From: Termitomyces sp. T153
Taxonomy: Eukaryota > Basidiomycota > Agaricomycetes > Agaricales > Lyophyllaceae
Reading direction: 5' to 3'
NCBI GenBank assembly: GCA_018296165.2
Contig: JACKQL020000091.1
Coordinates: 1-64,000, forward strand
Length of the DNA: 64,000 nucleotides
Shown: piece after piece, positions 1 through 10,035 of the stretch
Layout of the letters: each line of letters begins with the position of its first letter
Numbering within the stretch: the first letter of the stretch is position 1
Program-made: the position numbers and the translations under genes
Notes under the pieces: model-generated
What the model was told of the DNA's origin: nothing
What the model saw: only the letters and a program-made list of their open reading frames with translations
Database searches by the model: none

Positions 1-453
1 TTTGGAGGTATGGAGAGTGGAGGGACTTAGCATTTTGATATCTTGATCTTTTGCATGGTGTTTCTGCTAAAGACAGGATCTGAAAGAACTAGAAAGGAAA
101 GGGGAAAAATGAACCTCTGCAATTTCATGCTTACATTGCATCTCATGTTGATTAAGATAATGGCATCAGCAAAGGCAAAGAAGGCCCTGATGTCAGGAGA
201 GTCATTGGAAGTGCAGCAAAAACACTGGGGGAGGATTGTAGACAAAGCATCAGCCAGACTTTTCTATTTAGCAATGCATGAAAAGTTAGCTTCATTGGTA
301 AATTGCTGGAGGGAAAATTAGGAATAAAAGTGGAAAGAAGGGATGACAGACCCATGAGCTGCATGGTGCCCAGATAACAAGCACAATTAGCACTAGAACT
401 GGAGAATCTGCTGGCCACACTACACACTCTGATAATGGCCTGTGTAAACAGTG
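1..453. other. Unassigned CpG-poor sequence left of element A1
   Basis: No convincing gene is visible. Both strands contain only short overlapping ORFs without recognisable domains. Base use is CpG-poor like the flanking repeats, so this is probably decayed transposon sequence. Confidence 0.5.
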
Positions 454-713
454 TGTTAGGGAACTGCCAATGCACATGCTTGGCTTGGTCATGTATTTGG
501 TCACATGATCAGTTGCCATGTGCATTCTGCACAGAACCCACATGGCAAGGTATGCACATGTTTGGCAAGGTCATGTGACCAGAGTAATTTTTCCAAACCC
601 TAGCATTGGAGATCCTCAGACTTGTTCTCTTTGAATCTCCCTCTGCTAGGTGTGTAGTCCTACTTGTAGACATTGTACTGTGCTGAATAGACTTTGGATC
701 TCCCTGTGCCAGT

Positions 714-1850
714 TGTCATGACTCATTCCCTGGACCCAGTACATTGCCTGACAAACCCCCATCCCCCCAGAACCTCCCCCAATGCTTCATTGAACTTCAC
801 CAGCACTCCATGCCTACTCCAGCTAACTCCAACGCATCCTCGGCTAACTCCAACAGCCCCCTGGCCAACTCCAACATCTTCCCCGCAGCTGCCGGCACTC
901 CCCCTGGACTTCCTGAGCTCCTGAGACCACTTTCCTGCTGTGCCTGACCCTATTACATGTCATCACCTTGACACCCTGGCTCCCCTGACTTACCCTGGGA
1001 TATCATGACAAATTCAGAACAGACCACGTCACAATTAATCCCATCAACATATCAACACAGCCCGCCCTCTGGTTGTAACTGACACCTGTTGACTCTGTCG
1101 AGCTCTGCCAAGCCCCACTACCACAGCCAACATCCCTGGAGCTCTTCAGTAGTCAGTATATAAGACATAGAGTAGCTCCTTGTACTCTAGTCTTGAGATT
1201 ACTTACCTACCTGCCTTACCTGATGTGTTTTTGATTGTTCTTCTCATGTTTGTTTTCCATGTCTCATTTTCCTTATTCTCAGTCTCCTGGTCTTATCCCA
1301 TCTCTGTTCCATTATCTTTTTGTTATTGTTCCATGTCTCCACCTGAATCTATTCTCTTTCTTGTCTTGTCTTCATCTCATTTTGTTTGACTCTGTCTCAT
1401 CTCATTTGATTCTGTCTATTGTGTTCAAGTCCTCTTGACCATAACATCCTCACAAACTCCACAGTTATAATTATGAACCTCTGACACTCTTTACCAACTC
1501 TGGACCCTGCTACACACTCAGCTCCAAACCCCATCAATCCCTGTTGATCCCCTGTCAGAACTCTGGCTCTGATCCTGTCATCTGTGTAGCCTCCACCTCC
1601 TCTGCACCTACAATACTCACACACAGACTTATGCCTGAACCCTGCCAAGCCCATCCTCCATCCCTGCAACTCATCCTCTACTCCTCTGGACCTCCCCAGA
1701 CTTGCTCAGACCAATCTCCACCAACTATCCTCACAAGTCCCCAATGTTTGGAACACCTCTGAGTGCCTGGTTGTCAGTGCAGGGAATCATGTCTGCCTAG
1801 TAAGGACTTGCCTAGTGTAGCTGAGCCCCTGTGGTCAGCAGAACCTGACA
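714..1850 (+). repeat. Solo LTR of family B (B1), 1137 bp, TSD CCAGT
   Basis: It begins TGTCATGAC and ends CCTGACA, so it has TGTCA/TGACA terminal inverted repeats. It is flanked by the 5-bp duplication CCAGT at 709-713 and 1851-1855. A TATA-type promoter, TATATAAG, lies at 1157-1164. Near 830-875 the motif CTAACTCCAAC recurs. No internal retroelement sequence is present, so this is a solo LTR left by recombination. It sits inside the older LTR of A1. Related copies are at 7967-8981 (-) and 10316-11516 (+). Confidence 0.93.
1157..1164 (+). promoter_or_regulatory. TATA box of LTR B1
   Basis: TATATAAG lies within the solo LTR. The same box is at 10760-10767 in LTR B3 and, on the minus strand, near 8564-8571 in LTR B2. 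Its conservation suggests it is the element's RNA polymerase II promoter. Confidence 0.6.
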
Positions 1851-1896
1851 CCAGTTGTGTGATTGAGCCACAGCCTCCAGAGGTTGCCCTTACAGC

Positions 1897-1907
1897 AGAA
1901 CAAGTCT
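1897..1907 (+). promoter_or_regulatory. Putative self-priming primer-binding site of A1
   Basis: AGAACAAGTCT lies two bases after the LTR end and is the exact reverse complement of AGACTTGTTCT at 618-628 inside the LTR. The same pairing and spacing occur in A2 and A3. This is the arrangement described for Tf1/sushi-type chromoviruses, where the folded 5' end of the element's own RNA primes reverse transcription. No tRNA-type TGG site is seen at this position. Confidence 0.7.
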
Positions 1908-1995
1908 CTAGATTTGGTCTGGAAGCTCCCTTTTTGATTAGTTCCTCAAAAGGTCTCTCTCCCACCAGTGTCTTAGTGCCCCCTGTGCTCTTCCT

Positions 1996-3303
1996 ATAAC
2001 TCAGCCAACCCCTCCAGCACCTCCCCCTGATGCTTCAAGCCCCCAGGACAATGCCTGAAGTCATTTGCTATCCCTGGAGACACAGGTTCAACTTATCCAA
2101 GCCTCCTTTACTTCCCACATGGCTGAACTCACTAGACTCCATTAAACTACTGAAGCAGTGTCCCTTTCTCTCCAAGCCCTTTTGGAATGTCTTTTGCTTG
2201 CTCCTACCACATCTTCTATGCCCCCATCAGATGCAGAACAGTTTGTGTCTGCACCTAGCTCAGGCTTTCTGGCTCCAGCTGCTGCAGAATGGTTTGCATC
2301 TGCATCTGGCTTAGGCCCTTCAGCTCCCTATTCCAAACTCCCTTGTCCTGCACTTCCTGACATATATGATGGAGATTGTAAGGTTGGAGAACATTTCCTC
2401 CAGTCCTGTATCACCTATATCCAGCTGAGCAGTGAAGCCTTTACCTTGGATGCCTTGAAAATTGCCTGGGTTCTCTCCTACATGAAGGCTAGCTGAGCTT
2501 CAACCTATGCCCTGCATATCTTTCAATGCCCAGGAGGAGTTGAGAGTTTCTCTGGCTAGATAGAGTTTGAGAAAGAGTTCAGAGCCAAGTTTTTCCCCCT
2601 TGACCCCACTAACACTGCAGCTCTTTCCTTTTGAGACCAAATTCAGTATGGTCAAGGGAAGGGGTCACTTTACAAGTACATTGACTCTTTTCATGCCTTA
2701 GTTGAACAGGCAGGATATTTGGATAGTCTGCAACTCTGCCTAACCTTCTGTGATGGACTCCATGCCTCTCTTATGGATTGCATTGACAGTATGGCAGAGG
2801 GGTGCCTGGACAATGAGCATGTTGATACCTGGTACAAGGTGGCACATGAGCAGTGGCAGTTGATGGAACTGCAATGTGAGCTGCAGCAGATGCAACTGTT
2901 GACATTTCCTTTTTCTTGTGGAGGGTTCTCTGCCCAAGCTCCCCCTTCCATGCTTGCTTGAGCAACCCTACAAGCTGGCACAACTTTTCCCCTTCTATCC
3001 TATGCTGCTCCCTTGCACTCCCTGCCCCAAGGAGGCTTAATGGATATTGATGCTTCCCAACAGCAGTCCTCTACCCCTTTGCTGTGTTGACACTGTGAGA
3101 AGGCAGGTCATTTTGCCCATTACTGTTCTCAAGGGCTAGAAGTCCTCTACTTGTCAGCATCAAAGCAAGAAGAGCTGCTTGTCCAACTCCTTGCAGCCTG
3201 GGATGCCACAGGAACCCCCTCTTCAGATGCACCTATAGCTGTCCATTCTAATGAAGTGGCCAATGTACTGGAGGATGTTTCTACAGAGTCTGAGGATTTT
3301 TAA
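1996..3303 (+). pseudogene. gag: A1 gag (capsid/nucleocapsid), decayed
   Basis: The frame runs 435 codons without a net frameshift and ends GAT TTT TAA, as in A2 and A3. The start codon is ATA where A3 has ATG. Internal stops replace Trp and other codons, for example a TGA near 2056 where A3 encodes Trp. The central part contains the gag segment DIYDGDCKVGEHFLQSC. The C-terminal zinc knuckle is damaged: where A2 reads CQHCGKAGHFAHYC, one cysteine codon here is TGA near 3088. Gag would form the particle and bind element RNA. It cannot be made from this copy. Confidence 0.85.
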
Positions 3304-3314
3304 AAGGGCAATGG

Positions 3315-6300
3315 ATGACCAGTACACCTCCATTGCCCAGTACTAATTGTTTCACCCTCCTGTCCATAGAATCAAATATATCTGTTGCCATTGTTGATAC
3401 TATGCCTGAAATGATAAGCCCCTCCTCAGACATATAAACTCCCTCTCCAGCTAAAGTATCAGCTGGAAATGCACCCCTGAGCCCATGCCTCCAGTTTCCT
3501 GCCTGGGAACTCTGTCTCCCCCATTGTTATGTTGTTGCTTCCACCCCTTCTACCAACTCCCTGAAGCTACAGGTGGAAATTGAGACAACAGACACTCAGT
3601 AGATCCAAAGTGTGGTTGCCCTCCTTGACAGTATGGCAACAGGCCTCTTCCTTGACACAGACTACATGCAACAACACCACCTCACCACTCACCCCCTTTC
3701 TCATCTTATCCCTATATATAATGTTGATGGCATGCTCAATGAAGCTGGCTCTATTTGCTCCATGGTAGACCTGGTCCTCCACTACCAAGACCACTCAGAG
3801 CAAGCTGCTTTTGCCATCACTAGTTTGGGAAAGCAAGACATGATCTTGGGTTCACCTGGCTATGTGAACATACCCAGAGATTGACTGGACTAAGGGTGAG
3901 GTGAAAATAAGTTGTTGCCCCCATTGCTGCATTACCTGTACAGAAGAAGCCCATAAGAAGCAGAGAGCCAAGGTTCATGAGTGTGCTGCTGTTCATGCCT
4001 GCCATGCTGGGCATCTTTCTTATGCTGATTTCAACCTCCTGAGTCCCCCCCCTCTGGCATTCCCTTATAGAGAGGCCCTCTACAAGGATGTCCAAGGTGT
4101 TGGGTGTGAATCTCCAGAGGAAGAGGGAGGTGAAGGAGAATGGACCAGTACTCCAGATGCAGAGTCCCTGGATGAAACCATAGAGGTAGGTGATAGGATC
4201 TATGCTACAACACTCAGCCCCCATCCTACAGTGGCTGAGATTTGGGCCATTCAGACTACTTCTCAACATCTGGCTGAGGCATTTGCAGCAAACTTGCAGC
4301 CTAAGCCTTTCCATAGCACTATTCCCAATTACCTCCACAACTTTGAGGATGTATTCTCCAAGGCCTCTTTTGATTTACTTCCAGAGTGCAAGCAGTGGGA
4401 TCATGCAATTGAGCTGATATCAGATGCAGAGCCCTCCAGCTGCAAGGTCTATCCACTTGCACCCCATGAGCAGGATGAGCTGAACACTTTCCTGTAGGAG
4501 GATCTTAGCTCAGGACAAATATGACCCTCCAAGTCTCCAATAGCCTCCCCAGTCTTTTTTATTAAGAAAAAGGATGGGTCTCTTTATCTGGTTCAGAATT
4601 ATTGTGTCTTGAATGCAATGACAGTGAAGAATTGCTATCCTTTGCCACTCATCTCAGAACTTGTCAACAACCTTCAAGGTGCATGCTACTTCACAAAGTT
4701 GGATGTCTGCTGGGGCTACAACAATGTATGCATCAAAGAAGGGGATGAGTGGAAGGCAGCATTCCAAACTAATCATGGACTCTTTGAACCTCTGGTAATG
4801 TTCTTTGGTTTCACCAACAGCCCAGCCATCTTCCAGACTATGATGAATGACATTTTATGTGATCTGATTGTGGAAGGTGTTGTCTGCATGTATCTTGATG
4901 ATATATATCCTCATTTACACACAAACTCTGGAGGAGCATTGCTGGGTCACATGCATTGTTTGGAATGCCTCTGCCAGCACCAGCTCTATTTAAAGCCTGA
5001 GAAGTGCAAATTTGAACACACTAAAGTGGAGTAACTGGGTTTGATAATTTTGCATGGGACAGCCAAGATGGACCCCATTAAAGTGGCAGGTGTAGCAGAG
5101 TGGCCTGAGCCAAGGAACAAGAAGGAAGTTCAGGCCTTTCTTGGGTTTGTTGATTTCTATTGGAAGTTCATATGGGATTTCTCCCACCATGCATGTCCCT
5201 TCTTTGACCTCACAGTTAAGAATACTGCATGGTGGTGGGAGCCCCCACAGCAAGCTGCCTTTGATGTCCTCAAGCAATCTGTGACCTCAAAGCCAGTCCT
5301 CCTGTTCTCTGATGATGACTCTCCATTCCATGTAGAAGCAGATAGCTCAGACTTTGCTACAGGAGCAGTCCTCTTCCAGCAGTCAAAGGAGGATGGCAAA
5401 TGGCATCCAGTAGCCTTTTACTCCAAAAGCCTTCATGCAGTGGAATGGAACTATGAGATCCAAGATAAGGAGATGCTGGCAATTATTCAGTCCTTTGAAG
5501 AATGGCAACATTTCCTTGAGGGTGCACAGCATAAGTTTGAAGTCTGGACAGACTACAAGAACCTTGAGTAATTCCATTCTGCTAAGAAACTCAATTGATG
5601 CCAAGCTTGGTGGTCCCTGTATCTGGCCAACTTTGACTTCTCACTGCATCACAAACCTGGATGGAGCATGGGCAAACTGGACAGATTGTCCAAGTGGGCT
5701 GACCATGGCACAGGAGAAGGAGATAATGACAATATTGTCCTCCTCAAGCCTGAGCCCTTTGCCATCCATGTGCTAAAAGGGATTGCAGTTCAAGAGGATG
5801 AGGCAAACATCCTTAGAGACATCCAAAGAGGGATTCAGGAGGGTGCATAGGAGGATGCTGTTGCCCAGGCTGCACAGGCCCTACAAGCTTGGCAGGCAAG
5901 CAGAATCAAGTCAGTGCATGCAGATGAGTGGGGTCTTCAGGATGGGCTTTTGACCTTCAGAGGACACATTTATGTGCCTAACATTCCAGAACTTTGCCAG
6001 CACATTGTAGAACAACATCATGACTCCTGGGTGGCTGGACATCCTAGAAGGTGGAAGACACTGGAGCTGGTATCCCAGAACTATTGGTGGCTACAGATCT
6101 CTTGATAGGTAGGCACCTCCACTAGCACCTGTGACCTCTGTCTCTGCACCAAGCCTTGCCACCAAGCACCCATGGGCCAGCTCCACCCACTCTCTATCCC
6201 AGCTGCTTACTGGAGTATTGCATCAGTGGATTTGATTGTGGAACTCTTAGATGCTCATGGGTACAATGCTGTGATGGTAGTGGTGGACCTCTATATCAAA

Positions 6301-6865
6301 TGGGCTCACTTCATACCTACCCACACCACATGCTCTGCCTTGGGAGTGGCCAGCCTGTACTGGAAGAATGTCTGGAAACTCCACAGTCTATTGAATGGGT
6401 ATGTTCCTGACCAGGGCCCCCAGTTTGTGGCAGAGTTCACTCAGGAACTGTATCACCTGCTAGGAGTGAAGCTCCATACCACCATGGCCTATCACCCTCA
6501 GTCAGATGGGCAGACAGAGCATGTTAACCAGGAACTGGAACAGTATCTCTGCCTGTTTTGTAATGAGAGGCAGGATGACTGGGATGAGCTGCTGCTTGAT
6601 GCAGAATTCCAATACAACAACCACATCCACTCTTCCATACAGATGACTCCATTCTTCCTGGACACTGGCAGGCATCCTCACATGGGATTCAATCCTCAGG
6701 CATGCCCCTCAGAGAACAACTTTGTCAATGAGTTTGTGGATCAGATGAAGAGGGCACAGGAGGAGGCAAAAGCTGCCTTGGTGAAGGGCCAAGGAGGACA
6801 TGGCACAGTACTATGATTGCAGATGGACACCTGCCCCAGTTTACAAGCCTGGGGACCATGTGTAA
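3315..6865 (+). pseudogene. pol: A1 pol (protease-RT-RNase H-integrase), decayed and truncated
   Basis: Pol begins at an ATG in the -1 frame, 12 bases after the gag stop. The protease motif reads LLDSMATG where A3 has LLDSGTTG, so the catalytic Asp-Ser-Gly is altered. The RT (about 4500-5040) keeps YLDD in CMYLDDI. The RNase H part (about 5300-5570) keeps EADSSDFATGA and KEMLAIIQ. The integrase (about 5900-6830) has the catalytic-core context VVVDLYIKW, VPDQGPQF and HPQSDGQTEHVN, so Asp, Asp and Glu positions are visible. Stops occur around 4495, 5034, 5569, 5848 and 6103. The chromodomain is missing. Confidence 0.88.
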
Positions 6866-6990
6866 TTTGTGTGAGACCATCTCAATCATTAAATAAAATC
6901 ATAAAAATATCAATTCTGGTTCTATGCTACATGGGATTGTGTGTAACTAAGCCCTTGAACAACTGTGAATAGAAAGTTTGATCAATTGAT
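6866..6990. other. AT-rich spacer between A1 and the next pseudogene
   Basis: An AT-rich stretch containing AATAAAATCATAAAAATATC follows the A1 breakpoint. It may be downstream sequence of the minus-strand gene at 6991-9671. Nothing else is recognisable. Confidence 0.4.
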
Positions 6991-9671
6991 CTAATCATTG
7001 ACAGCATCATACTTACATTTTGCATTACCATGTGCAATTACCAATTTGTTGTGAGCTATGACAGTAGCTCACCCTGCTTGTTTGTTCATCTTCAAGGCCT
7101 CTGCCTCCTTATTACTCATGATGTCTGCCCAGCACTCCAATACAGTGTTAGCCATATCATTTGAGCCACTGACTCCAGCCTCAGAGGCAGTAGGAATAAC
7201 AATGTTAGTTGCTACTACTGCTTCTGTATGGCTGGGGACAACTTGTGGAGTTGTTGCTGGTTGGGCAGGCATGGTTAACATGGGGTCATTGGCATAGTCC
7301 AACTCCATGGACTTCTCTGAGGGTGCATCCTATAGTGGTGGACCAGCTGTGGATGTGGCCACAGCTACTGATGACAAAGGCCCCTCCTCAGTTGGGGCTG
7401 TGCTTGTGGTGGGAGCCACTGATGCAGGCTCCTCTGTGGTGGCTTGTGAGGCTCTCACTACCTCTGCAGGTTGGTGCAAGAGGTGAGTGAAAATACCATC
7501 CTTACCAAAGTGCAGCCATTCAGCTGTGGCAAGAGGATAGTGACCTCTGCTCTCATGAATTTGGGGGAGCATGTAGAAGTGCTTCCAGTCATCAGTGGTG
7601 GGGATATACCACTCATTGTACCCTGGTATAGGAAGGTGGCACCCCAATGGTTTGGAGTCAACAATGGCATTCATTGTTGACTCATGTGAACAAGTCTGCA
7701 TGCAGAGCACTTCTGAACCAATGGTGATCAACAAAGTGTATACCAAAGGTATACCCATGATTCACCCAGGAGAGAGGCACATGGTTAGCCAGGAGAGGAC
7801 ATATCACCTCTGTCTCACTTACATTGTTAATTGGCATAGGCAGCACTTGTAGCCTATGTAAAGTAAAGGTGTGGGATGTGATGCCATCAAACTGCCATAC
7901 ACCAGATTGGTAGTTGTCTACCACCTCTCAATAGAGATGCATATTGGCCATTTGTGTGTGTGGCACTGTCAGGTTCTGCTAATGACAGGGGCTCAGCTAC
8001 ACTGGCAAATCCTTACTAGGCAGATGCAATGTCCTGTGCTTATAACCTAGTACTCCAGAGGTGACATGGAGTAGAGAGACTTGCAAGGGGAAGCTAAAGG
8101 AAGCAGTGTGAGCAAGTCTGGAGTGGTCTGGGGAAGTCTAAGACCAAGTATGTTAATGTTAGGCTTGGGCAGGCATCAGGAACAAGTTAATAAGTGCATG
8201 AATAGATTGTGGGATACATGGGAGCTTTGCTAGGGTTGGGGGTGGAGCTGGAGTTTGATGGGGGATCAAGTAAGACTTGATGGATTTGGGGCTGAGCAAG
8301 GAGTGAGGTCCAGAGTTGTTGTAAGAATGTTTGGGGATTGTAGTGCATGCATGGAGTTTGTACTAATGTCAGAGATGAAAAGAACTTAGGGAAATAAAGG
8401 AAATAGAGACAATTGAGATGAGATGGAGACAAGACAAGATGAGACAGACAAAGAGATAGATTCAAGACTAAAAATAGAAATAGAGACAGACAAAACACAA
8501 GACACAAGAAACCAGTAAATGCCAGTAATATCAAGACTAAAGTATGAGGAGCTACTCTATAACTTATATACTGACTACTGGATAGCTCTGGAGGACAGTG
8601 GGCATGGCAGTGGGGTTTGACAGAGCTATGTGGAGTTGATGGATGTTGGGTACAATCAAGGGGCAGGCCACAGTGATATTCTGATAGGATCATTTGGGGA
8701 TGCAGGCCACTCTGAGGTCATTGTGATACTCCAGAGCAGGTTGGGTAAACTAGGGTAGTGAGTTGGAGATGTATAATGGGGTCAGGAACAGTGGAGGAGG
8801 GTTCTAGGGGCTCAGGGGAAGTGTTGATGGCTGCAGAGGTCAGGGGGCTATCAGGGTTTGCCAGAGAAGCATTGGAGTTACCCAGAGTGGGCCCAGAGGG
8901 TGAGCAAGAGTTAGGGGAGTTTGGTGGGGCATTGAGAAGGACTGGGAACAATGTTGGGGATCTAGGGAGTGGGTTGTGACAGGCACAGTTGGGGCCAGTG
9001 CCTGTTCCAGAATGTAGCCAAAGACCAATCGTTGGTCTACATGCAAGGAGGCATCAATGGCCACACCTGAGTACAGGTTCTGTGAATCTGGGTGGCCATG
9101 GTGCATGATGTACTGTGCCCATGCCTTAATGTTGAAGTGATGGCTGATTGGGACTTGAGTAAGTCCCACTCCCCATGTATTATTATCTGTGTGGCCAAGC
9201 ATGGCCAACAAATATGAAGGAAGGGGGACTGGTACCCAATGGTGGTCCTCTCCAGGCAGAGCTGTTTCCAACTCTGCTAGAGTTAGCTCTATAGCCCACC
9301 TCATGGTGTGGTCTCTCAATTGTGGAGCCATGAAAAAGGAGATCTGATGGAACTCCTGAAGGAGGAGAGCAGCATGAATCCACTCTCTTATAGTCACCTT
9401 AGATCCACCAACTCAAATGAGTTTAAGGATCAGGTGAATCTGCTCTGGATTCAAGGACATCTCTTGAGGAGCCTATTTGTATAGAAATTTGTATTGTGGG
9501 GATATATGAGATATCCCCACCATCTCCAAAGAGTGGGCAAAGACCACTTCATCACCAGCAAAGACTGCATTGGTTGTTGGCAACCAGTAGAAGTTGGGGT
9601 GCAGCATATCCCAGAAGTCATTCTGGCACTCAAAGCACCCACAAACCAGGGTAGTATTCTAGCCATCTGGT
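6991..9671 (-). pseudogene. Unrecognised protein gene, split by solo LTR B2
   Basis: One reading frame can be followed on the minus strand from 9671 to the LTR at 8981 and resumes after it at 7961 without loss of frame once one TSD copy is removed. The parts carry segments such as QFDGITSHTF, CPLLANHVPLSWVNHG, YNEWYIPTTDDWKHFY and IHESRGHYPLA, then an Ala/Thr/Ser-rich tail ending near 6991. I recall no named domain; proteins of this look are anonymous in agaricomycete genomes. Stops (for example TGA in LY*EVVDNY, TAG near 7328) and a frame change near 7690 show decay. The 5' end is cut by the element C LTR at 9672. It could be a host gene or the accessory gene of a large mobile element. Confidence 0.6.
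7967..8981 (-). repeat. Solo LTR of family B (B2), 1015 bp, TSD GGCAC
   Basis: On the plus strand it starts TGTCAGGTTCTGC and ends GGGTTGTGACA, the reverse of B1 and B3. It is flanked by GGCAC at 7962-7966 and 8982-8986. The reverse-complement TATA box is near 8564. It interrupts the coding sequence of the pseudogene at 6991-9671. Confidence 0.93.
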
Positions 9672-10020
9672 TGTAAGGGCAACCTCCAGAGTGGCAGATT
9701 GGAGTCATGCAGCTAGCAGAGAGGAATCCAAAGTATATTAGTGGAGTAGACAATGTTACAATCAGTAACTAATCATCTAGCAGAGGGGAATCTAAAGAGA
9801 ACAAGTCTAAGGATCCCTACTGCTTGGCAGAGGCATGGGGACTGCTGTACAGGTGACCAGAGTTACTCCTAACCCTAAGGCAATGGTTGCTGAGGTAATA
9901 TGGAGAACTCCACAGTGCTCCAGAGATCTCCATGGTCCTGGAAAGTGCTGCAGAAGTGTTGGACAAGCTGCAGAGGTGCTGGAACCAGTCACAGAGGTTG
10001 GAAATGGAAGTCTCCTGACA
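9672..10020 (-). repeat. 3' LTR of element C, 349 bp
   Basis: Plus-strand TGTAAGGGCAACC to TCTCCTGACA; it is the reverse of the plus-strand C LTR at 42091-42458. It contains AGAACAAGTCT (the LTR half of the self-priming pair, as in family A). It directly abuts the truncated gene at 9671. Confidence 0.87.
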
Positions 10021-10035
10021 TCACCCCCCCTCTAG
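10021..10035 (-). promoter_or_regulatory. Polypurine tract of element C
   Basis: The minus strand reads CTAGAGGGGGGGTGA immediately before the 3' LTR. This is the usual plus-strand primer for LTR retroelements, and the equivalent tract precedes the LTRs of A3 and of the C fragment at 42.08 kb. Confidence 0.8.

Larger units (their letters stand above)
454..1894 (+). repeat. 5' LTR of A1, split by solo LTR B1
   Basis: The two halves, about 454-713 and 1856-1894, join to a family A LTR ending GTTGCCCTTACA. This matches the ends of the A2 and A3 LTRs. The motif AGACTTGTTCT at 618-628 is conserved in all family A LTRs and is complementary to the primer-binding site just after the LTR. The 5' boundary is less certain than the 3' boundary. 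Confidence 0.75.
454..6865 (+). mobile_element. Ty3/gypsy chromovirus A1, 3'-truncated, with a nested solo LTR
   Basis: The order is 5' LTR, self-priming type primer-binding site, gag, then pol (protease, RT, RNase H, integrase). It is the same family as A2 (15.5-19.8 kb) and A3 (54.0-61.2 kb). Alignment by eye with A3 stops near 6862, just after the integrase, in the segment encoding YKPGDHV-like residues. The chromodomain, polypurine tract and 3' LTR are therefore missing. Multiple in-frame TGA/TAG codons and loss of CpG mark it as dead. The 5' limit is an inference: TGTTAGGGAA at 454 resembles the TGTCAGGGGA that opens the family LTR. Confidence 0.85.

Noticed and set aside
480..570. CATG-rich repeated words as a possible protein-binding array
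   Set aside because: They probably lie within the A1 LTR, and the words are irregular; no comparison copy supports a function.
1180..1438. Short hydrophobic ORFs on the plus strand
   Set aside because: They lie within solo LTR B1 in CT-rich sequence, and the equivalent positions in B3 differ in frame and length.
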